This document shows positions 56,769 through 64,000 of a stretch of 64,000 bases of DNA, in pieces. Positions within the stretch are counted from its first letter, which is position 1. The number at the start of each line of letters is the position of its first letter. The notes below the pieces were generated by a model. It had not been told where the DNA came from. It did no database searches and saw only the letters and a list, made by a program, of their open reading frames with translations. The translations under genes and the position numbers were made by a program. Source of the stretch: Xanthostigma xanthostigma (lineage: Eukaryota > Arthropoda > Insecta > Raphidioptera > Raphidiidae); NCBI GenBank assembly GCA_963575645.1, contig OY754465.1, positions 5,208,001-5,272,000 on the forward strand, written 5' to 3'.

Positions 56769-57252
56769 CAGAATGATTTTTAAGTTGATTCTTCTTTTTT
56801 AACAGTGTGTAGAAATCAAATAGACGAACAAATAATTTAAGCAACTTTTTTAATAAGAGAAAAACAGCCTTTCAAAGTTTAATTAAATTTTATTTAATTA
56901 ATTCAAAAGCCCCACACGCGAAGAAATGATAGCACGAATCAGGAATTAATCCCAAATAATTCGCGAAAGGCCCTTATCGCCACTACAAGCATGGCTACGA
57001 TGCACGCATCTTTGTGGTCAACAAAACGGGGACAACTTCGAACAATTTCTATGAATACTTGATAATGACATAACATATTTCCTAGTGACATAACATAACG
57101 CCAGGACCGACCTCAAAATTTAATAAAACTGAAAGCTCGTTCTACTTTCATTTTTGAGTTTTGATAAAAAAGTTACTTGAAAATTTTGTTCGTCTATTTG
57201 ATTTCTACACGCTGCGCTGTCAAAAAAAACAAACAACTTAAAAATCATTCTA
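56769..57252 (+). mobile_element. Mariner-derived MITE family F, copy 2
   Basis: Inverted ends CAGAATGATTTTTAAGTTG / CAACTTAAAAATCATTCT are flanked by TA. Collinear with 25091-25574, including the transposase C-terminal trace (C-A-R-R-N-D-S and N-G-D-N-F-E-Q in shifted frames), more decayed. Confidence 0.8.
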
Positions 57253-57519
57253 TATTTGTTAATATGGTTTGTAGTGATAGGTACTGTCCTACAGTTAAAT
57301 GAATTTATAATTACTATAGAAAACACCAAAAATTGGACATAAACAGTTTTGGCTTTCGGTCGCGGATTTTGTACAATCGCACATGACGTGTCGCTAATAG
57401 GCTTAAGTAAACGGGCAAATGCAATTATATATATAATATGTTTGTAAACTGGCTATTGAACTGGAATGCGTATGGTATCTACGCATTGGCTTCCATAGTT
57501 TCAAAATCAACATAAAGTA

Positions 57520-57818
57520 TAATACGCGCCACAGATCTAAAAGGTTCGGAAGTTAGTCACAAACAGCATCGCAAATACACATTTTAAAACCGTTGATATT
57601 CTCACCAGCTACCTGCACGGAACGTGCGCTCGTCGGTGATTGGCCGTGATCGCTCGTTGCCTTTGTCACTTTCCTGCTTTAAAGTACAGTCGAGTACGCT
57701 ATTGTCAAGTTGTTATTGTTATTTTAGTTTTGTGTAGTTGCGAGTTCGTAGTTTTTCAACAGATTATACAAGCATTCGTATCTAACTTCCGAGCCTTTTA
57801 GACTCGTGGCGCGTATTA
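57520..57818. mobile_element. MITE family I, copy 2
   Basis: Ends TAATACGCGCCAC and GTGGCGCGTATTA are flanked by TA on both sides. Interior matches 12564-12862 in inverted orientation (AAAGTACAGTCGAGTACGC and complement). Confidence 0.85.
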
Positions 57819-57819
57819 T

Positions 57820-58467
57820 ATTCGAATTATTTTTCTAAAACTGCCAATCGATTGCATGAAATGTTTATAAATTGATTTTCTTGAAGGTTATTCGAATATT
57901 TCGTTTGAAACCTAGACGGGAATAGGTGTTGCAGAATTTGAATTCTTGTCTGCACCAGCACTACCCGAAAATGGTTGAATCGATTTTGGTGAATAATAAT
58001 ATAGTTAATCTTCAATTATTGTTCGCTAGAAATAGCAAAATGAAGGTTTAATTAGAAAAAGTGTTTTTGAAACTTTGGGAGTTGGTAGAGTTCTATGCCC
58101 TGAATGATATTTGGAAAAAATGCAAATGTGGTTGCAACCGCCGGGGGCGCCATTTTGATAAAATGATACGAAAAAAACAGTTTCCTTGAAATACCTCGCT
58201 TCGGGTACCTCACAGGCACAAAATGTTTGCGTGAAAATAAAATGGAATTAAATTTTCTGCAAAATATGTTTTATACACTTTTTTCTCTAAACTGAATAGA
58301 AAAATATAGATATTTAAGCGTTATTTAAATCCCACGTGGCTCAAACATTTATTTCATATACGGTCTAGTCTCTTTACAAATCGATTAGTTCATTCGTGAA
58401 ATATATGCTTCTTAACAAACAAATAAATATCTTCAGTCCGTTTAGCTCGTATGGCCTGTAGGTAATG
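57820..58467. other. No gene or element recognised
   Basis: Unassigned sequence. A short GC-rich run CCGCCGGGGGCGCC occurs at 58138. Confidence 0.4.
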
Positions 58468-58801
58468 TATATGTTACGGTCTATACCCGAATTCGGTCAA
58501 TAACCGAAATAAATGCGCAAAACTATAGTTTTGACCAACAATATTTCCCAAACCCGAAATCTTACATTTAAATCTTAAATTGAGTGTTATAAAATAAGCG
58601 ATACTAGTTTTGCGCATTTTCAGTTGGACAAAACTAGTTCTGTCTATTTCTAAACGGACAATACTAGTTCGCTTGTTTCATTCAATCAACGTCCGAACCC
58701 GAATAAAAGTAGGGTTATGTTCTTGTTTACCTATTGAATTGTTTTCCTGAATGTTATAATTAATATAATTGTGGGATATTCAGTGTAATAATTAAGTAAA
58801 A

Positions 58802-59030
58802 ATGCAAGATGAATTCGAGTCTCAACTAGTTCGTTTATTGGAGGCTTCTGAAACATAATTTTAAGACTAAACATAATTACCTTACTACATTAAGTGAGGT
58901 TAAGAAAGCAAATTTGTTGAAAGCTGAATTAAAACATCTGTCTGCTAAACAATACAGAAGAATAAATCACTTTGATATAATAAGTATCGTTGATGTGGAA
59001 AAATTAAAAAACGCAAAGAAGATCCGATGC
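58802..59030 (+). pseudogene. Decayed KRBA2-like N-terminal segment, copy 2
   Basis: ATG at 58802 begins M-Q-D-E-F-E-S-Q-L-V-R-L-L-E-A-S-E-T then stop. A second frame continues E-V-K-K-A-N-L-L-K-A-E-L-K, then Y-R-R-I-N-H-F-D-I-I-S-I. It confirms that copy 1's segment is a shared coding relic and not chance. Confidence 0.45.
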
Positions 59031-59129
59031 CATACCAGTATTGTCCGTTCAGAAATGGACAGAACTAGTTTTAATTGAAAATGCGCAAAACTAGTTTTGC
59101 TCATTTTATAACACTCAATACCCGTTTAA

Positions 59130-60240
59130 GGATGTATATAACATTTTTGAAGTCAAAGATTTTTGCCTAAATTTAAAATATGTTATAGAATTAGACCTCC
59201 TGCATCGATTAAAACCAAAAAATAGATACCTTACCGACCTTTTTTATGAAAAAATTCATTTTAAAATCACCATTCACTCAATGTTATTTCTACCGGAAGT
59301 GTTAAAAATTTTGAGAAGATTAAAACATTTATCATTTTATTTCAAGGATTTATGATTCAAAAACTTATTATCAGTTTCTTTGTACAATTTGCGATTTTTC
59401 AAGCCCAAAAAAACGTGGAGTTACCGGCAATTTCACGGAAATATTTTATTTTGAAAGTGATGAAATCAATTCTCCGAATCTTAATCTTAATTAATGGCGG
59501 ATGTAATGAGACAATGAGGCAACGTCGCGTTCCTGCATGTCGATAATAAAAATCGCATTTATGAAATGTCATATCACGTGAACCAACTGTCAATTATTCT
59601 GGACCTGTCATTTTTGAGATTTATGTGCATTTAGAACACAAAATGCATTTATATGTCGGATAAACGCTGTAATGTAACAAAAGTATGTAAAAGATTTGAG
59701 ATATTTATTTTTGTTTGGAAAACTAAAATGTTCGTACAGATTATCTGCAATTAATTTGAAAAAACTTTGCTTTAACAAAAATCTGCCAAAAGTAAACTTT
59801 AATTACTGACTTTATATATCAGTTTATTACTTTGCGTAATGATAATTGATTTCTTAATCACCACTTTGATTGCTTGATAATAATTCATAATAAAAAAAAT
59901 TTCTTTGAATTTTGATTTGACATTTTTATTTATTATTATTTTTATAGTATCCATAGCTTCAAATTTTTGAGGTCATAATTCTATCTCCACGTTATGTTTC
60001 CGAGTGTCAGAAGACCACGTGGACAGCCATGTTGCCTGATTGTTTTTGACTAAAGTCACAGTAGTCAAATTAAATGTTAAATATTTGTTCATAATATTTA
60101 ATTATAGGAAAATTTTTAGAAAATCTACCATAAAAAATGATTAAAATTAACACAAAGTCTTCGCAAATGAAAATTTTTATATATTTATGATTTTGAAAAT
60201 TTAATTAGATGTACTACACAATTTGACCTTATACACATCC
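59130..60240. mobile_element. TTAA-flanked insertion inside family B
   Basis: TTAA at 59126-59129 and 60241-60244 flanks short inverted ends GGATGTRTATAA. Removing it plus one TTAA restores the CCCGTTTAAATGTAAG sequence, as expected from copy 1. The exact reconstruction proves a TTAA duplication, so a piggyBac-type transposase is likely. The ends differ from the usual CCC..GGG. No transposase remains. Confidence 0.85.
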
Positions 60241-60343
60241 TTAAATGTAAGATTTCGAGTTTGGGCAATATTCGTTGGTCAAAACTAGTTTTGCGCATTT
60301 ATTTCGGTCATTGACCGAATTCGGGTATAGACCGTAACATATA

Positions 60344-60691
60344 ATACAGACATACGTTTTTAATGCTTTTAAAATTGTAACTTTGAATGTAAATCGGAAG
60401 GGAAGGTGACACAGTTTATTTTCCAAGAAAAAATACACTTCATTAAAAAATGAAATTTAATGTCGTTGTTTACAAAATATTCTGGGTATTAAAATTAACG
60501 TTCCTGTACAAATTGTTTAGAATTTATAAAGAAGAAAAACAGAAATGATTATTTCGCCTCGTGCTGATGTAATGTAACAGTTGTGAAATTAAAAAAGCGT
60601 GCATACTATACCAGCACGACCAGCATAGCAGAAACCTGCAACCTTCACGATTTCAATCGTTTCATTGTGTTCATAATATTTTGTACATTTT
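60344..60691. other. No gene or element recognised
   Basis: Unassigned sequence of about 350 bp. Confidence 0.4.
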
Positions 60692-61268
60692 TGATCTGAT
60701 AACGTCTTATAAATTGATGAAACACCGGCTGCACGCACGAAAAAGAGTAACGTTTCGCAAGCGATAGCGCGATATAAGCGATAGTCTCTCTCTTCTCGCG
60801 TGACGTCAGAGAGTAGTGTGCGTTCAACATTTTTTTCGGCTGTTCCAGCGAAAGCTACATCTGACAGATGGCCAGATAAATTATACGGTTTGTTAACAAA
60901 TATATAATATATATATGTTACCGGCCAAACCCGATTTCAGGACAAACTAGTTTGGCCTAGGCCAAACTAGTTCTACAAACCAGTTTGGCCTAGGCCAAAC
61001 TAGTTTGTCCTAGTATGAATAGTAGGCCAAACTAGTTGTCCTGAAATCGGGTTTGTCCGGTAACATATACATTCTTTTAAATGTCTTTTATAATTGCTTA
61101 AAAATATGTATTTTGCTTTGGTTGATCAAATTATTAGTCGGTAAAAATATAGTTTGACAGCTACTAAAATTTAGGTTATGTATTATTAAATATGATATTC
61201 GAGCGGAATACGTTATCACGTAAAACTATCGTCCGTAAACCGACTTTACAGACAACCAATTTTTTCAT
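60692..61268 (-). mobile_element. Family R element, copy 2, with nested family C
   Basis: On the minus strand it runs from ATTGGTTGTCTG at 61268 to ATAAGACGTTATCA at 60692. The interior is diverged and contains the 149-bp family C element. Confidence 0.65.
60916..61064. mobile_element. Family C: tiny TGTTACCGG element made of AAACTAGTTT repeats
   Basis: Ends TGTTACCGG and CCGGTAACA are flanked by TATA (60912-60915 and 61065-61068). Almost all of its 149 bp is AAACTAGTTT and TTTGGCCTAGGCCAAA palindromes in tandem, plus a CCCGATTTCAGGACAA inverted end. Same end sequence, same target and same ACTAGT motif as family B, with different flanking letters. Confidence 0.85.
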
Positions 61269-61269
61269 T

Positions 61270-61971
61270 TTTTATAGGTATTAATTTTATAATGTATTGA
61301 TAAGCAATAATATTAATTTATAATTTAAAATGAGTATTCTAAAATTGTGAATAGAATCTATTTTAAAAGACTATAACTGAAAAGATATAATCAAAATTTA
61401 TTTATTACTTTAATTATTCCTATGTGTTAAAGATTTAATTTTACTTAAATAAAAATATTTTCAGTCCGGTCGTCAGAAATCAATGTTGAACTATATTTTT
61501 TATAAGTTGTAGCCTTAGGAAACATGACCATAACTTTTACATCTTAGAAGGGGACTGCAAGGGTCTCCAAAGGATCCAGAGAATCGTAGTGTTTTTTTTT
61601 ATCAGAAAAAAATGTGTCACTGTTCGGATTCGAACCACCTGCTTTTAGAAATGCGTTTATAAATAATTATTTGTTTTGTAGTGACATTTTAAACACGCGT
61701 AATATTTCTTCACGTTCAAATAAAAAGAGATTGTGATAAGTTATAATTCAGTGTGCATCATTTTTTAAAAAGTTTAAGAAACACAAAATTAATAATTTAT
61801 CAGCACTCTGTATTCATGACGTTATGAATGAAAGTGATAATATGAAGGTATTCTAATTAATAATTTATTTTAGACTTTTTAATTAAATTTTTTTAATAAA
61901 GACTGTTCATAAAGTCGTTATCTAACGGACAGAGTAGAAAGTATATATTTGCTCAAATTAACATCTTTGAC
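61270..61971. other. No gene seen; box B-like motif
   Basis: At 61617-61645 the minus strand reads GGTGGTTCGAATCCGAAC, a tRNA box B-like word without a box A. A SINE fragment is possible. The rest is unassigned. Confidence 0.35.
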
Positions 61972-61974
61972 TTA

Positions 61975-63142
61975 TGCCCATATTCACCGAACACTATTAA
62001 AGATAGAAGTTACTAATCTTGGAACAAATGTATGCGTCAGAATAAAATTTACTTTCAATTCACCAAGCAAAATATCTAGTTGAAAAGTTAAAGAAAATAT
62101 ATATATACTTCATTATACTCCTTGCTCTTTTCGTTGAATATTTATAACATTCACCCAAAAATCTGACCGATGGCGTTAGTGTAAACGTCAAGAAAGTTTC
62201 GCAAAATAATAATGTTTTATCGTAACTCAATTGCCCACAAAAGTTTCACTAACTTTAATGTTTTACAACTGTACACAACTGTGCATTTCACAAAAGGTTA
62301 ATAAAAAATTGGTTGTCTGTAAAGTCGGTTTACGGACGATAGTTTTACGTGATAACGTATTCCGTAATACATAACCTAAACCTCCCAAAATTTGGTTTCA
62401 ATCCGCTTATCCTTGGTGTCGGAATGATAAGAAATGTCAAAAGTGACGTTTGCAACTGTCAAAGTATTATGTTCTAATAATAATTAGTTATTCCAATACT
62501 TAACTTAGAAGGCGTTGCATTTCACAAAATACTAATGTCAAAAAATTGAATTAAACATTAGAAATGCAGCCGTTTTCATGATGCATTTATACAGCTATTT
62601 TTCTATATAAATTTGTATAAAAAAACTGTTTAGGCAAATTCTGTTATACGAAATCTATGTAAAATGTTCTCCTCTTTCGTTTAAGACTGGTTTCAAACCG
62701 ATCTGATTTAAATTGAGCGAGAAATTAGCAAAAAGCACGCACAGGGTCAGGCGGAACGTTACGCGTTACGAACGTTACGATTTAGGAACGTTACACTTTT
62801 TCGTGCATGCAGCCGGTGTTTTATCAATTTATAAGCTTGGTGATTCATCAATTTATAAGACGTTATCACGTCAATAACACATAAATAAGTTCACAAGACC
62901 AAACTGTAGATATAATACTCAACGTTTATAGGTTAGGTATTATGATCTATGTGGCGGCCATTATTATTTTATCAGGCGAATAAATATTTATACTCTCGAA
63001 GTAAGACAGAATAGAGATTTATACCTGCAGTAAACATAATTATGTTTGATGAATTGAAATATCGCTATTTATTTGGAGGAATAGCTAGCTGAAGAACAAT
63101 TTAACCGAATAATTAAGTACTTTCGTTCGGTGAATATGCCCA
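61975..63142. mobile_element. Harbinger-like MITE family Q, copy 3 (interrupted)
   Basis: Ends TGCCCATATTCACCGAAC and GTTCGGTGAATATGCCCA are flanked by TTA (61972-61974 and 63143-63145). Interrupted by family R at 62305-62872. Confidence 0.85.
62305..62872 (+). mobile_element. Family R element, copy 3, nested in family Q
   Basis: A 5-bp duplication AATAA (62300-62304 and 62873-62877) flanks the insertion. Removing it restores the uninterrupted family Q sequence seen at 49555-49580, so these are true ends. Near the start it includes a short family A-derived stretch (CTCCCAAAATTTGGTTTC). Confidence 0.75.
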
Positions 63143-63145
63143 TTA

Positions 63146-64000
63146 AACTTTTAAAATAGCATCTGAAGAAATTAAAAATATTTTTTCTAGTTGCTTTTTC
63201 GGAATTAAAAATTATTATTAACCATTTAGTTTTTGTGTCACGGGTAAAAATAATATATTACCATATACTTTTATTCTATACTGAGCATAGGAATAAATTT
63301 GTTATGTTTATGAAATTTCCTTTTAAATTTATATTAAATTTTCATGAGAATGATACCAAGAATCATATATACTTGTATTCTATATTGAGCATAGAAATAA
63401 AATCGCAATCGAACTATTATGGTAAGCACTGGCGTATCCAGGAGGGCCAAACAAGCACGGGGGATCCGCTTAAGACATTTCTTATTTGCCCCCTCCTGGG
63501 CCAAAAGCTGAGTACGCCCATGTTAACGTCAAAGAAAAAGATAAAGTTTTTGAAACAGAGATACTTTATTCAGATTGAATGCAAGTACATCAACCAATCC
63601 TAACATCGGAGAAATCAAGGAATTACATCGAGTAGATTGAGTAGATAGTCAATGAGTCATATAGTTAATTTAATAGATATATGTACTATATTACATATAA
63701 CATCAGATATTTTTAATAGTGAATATTATGTTTCGTAATTTAATTCACTCTGTTATCTAAGCCTTTATATTGGTATGACGCGATTCAGACATTTATCCAG
63801 TGGGTGTAAACCGTTTATTGAACATAAAGCTCATGTAAATTCAAGATTTAATTAAATAACAAAATAAACTGCAGCGTATTATAGAAGTTTGAATATAAAT
63901 CGCTTTTATGTATCGTTATTCATTACGTCTCTGTGTTTTGTTCGCCGGTTTATCGTGTTCCTTATGAACTCCTATACATAGAATTATTTATGTTGTATCG
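63146..64000. other. No gene recognised; small TIR-like patch
   Basis: At 63427-63525, CACTGGCGTATCCAGGAGGG and CCCCTCCTGGGC...GTACGCCCA form a loose inverted pair resembling the end of a common insect DNA transposon. The rest is unassigned A/T-rich sequence. Confidence 0.4.

Larger units (their letters stand above)
58472..60339. mobile_element. TGTTAC-ended transposon (family B), copy 2, interrupted
   Basis: Ends TGTTACGG and CCGTAACA are flanked by TATA (58468-58471 and 60340-60343), as in copy 1. Without the 1111-bp TTAA insertion at 59130-60240 and one TTAA, it would be about 750 bp, shorter than copy 1, which has extra central sequence. Confidence 0.85.

Overview
This window looks like a gene-poor, AT-rich stretch of insect nuclear DNA. 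It may be intergenic or lie within a very large intron. I found no complete protein-coding gene. The insect assignment rests on the repertoire: Helitrons with 5' ends of the TCTATACTAATAT type and CTAG 3' ends, hAT elements with 8-bp duplications, mariner-type elements carrying CAGGGTGTCC termini, elements inserted at TTAA, PIF/Harbinger-like MITEs, tRNA-Lys-derived sequence, solo LTRs and LINE fragments. I cannot name the order with confidence. Lepidoptera, Coleoptera and Hemiptera all remain possible.

Layout. 1-5 kb: end of a recurrent repeat (family A), one candidate exon (459-581), a tRNA-like sequence, a TGTTAC-ended transposon with a decayed coding segment, rearranged Helitron copies and a hAT MITE. 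5-12 kb: a perfect 56-bp palindrome, a 1.8-kb fold-back pair of family A units, a Helitron and a palindromic TTAA element. 12-20 kb: two Helitrons with an embedded tRNA-Lys-like segment, an element packed with TGACAC motifs, and Harbinger-like MITEs. 20-30 kb: hAT MITEs with perfect 8-bp duplications, a minisatellite/palindrome complex, a solo LTR, two mariner-type MITEs only 4 bp apart, and a LINE C-terminal fragment. 30-44 kb: decayed LINE reverse transcriptase, tandem duplications, palindromic elements with hammerhead-like motifs, and Helitrons. 44-64 kb: solo LTR inside a Helitron, a long hairpin, further hAT, Harbinger, mariner and TTAA elements, and several exact nested insertions.

Almost every recognisable element is non-autonomous. 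Traces of the parent proteins survive: a mariner helix-turn-helix at 54.2 kb, mariner C-termini at 25.2, 32.0 and 56.9 kb, a possible MADF start at 15.0 kb, a KRBA2-like N-terminal segment at 1.4 and 58.9 kb, and LINE reverse transcriptase at 29.4 and 30.1 kb. Nesting with intact target-site duplications gives a relative chronology. The most distinctive system is the pair of TGTTAC-ended families with TATA duplications, whose ends carry arrays of AAACTAGTTT-type palindromes.
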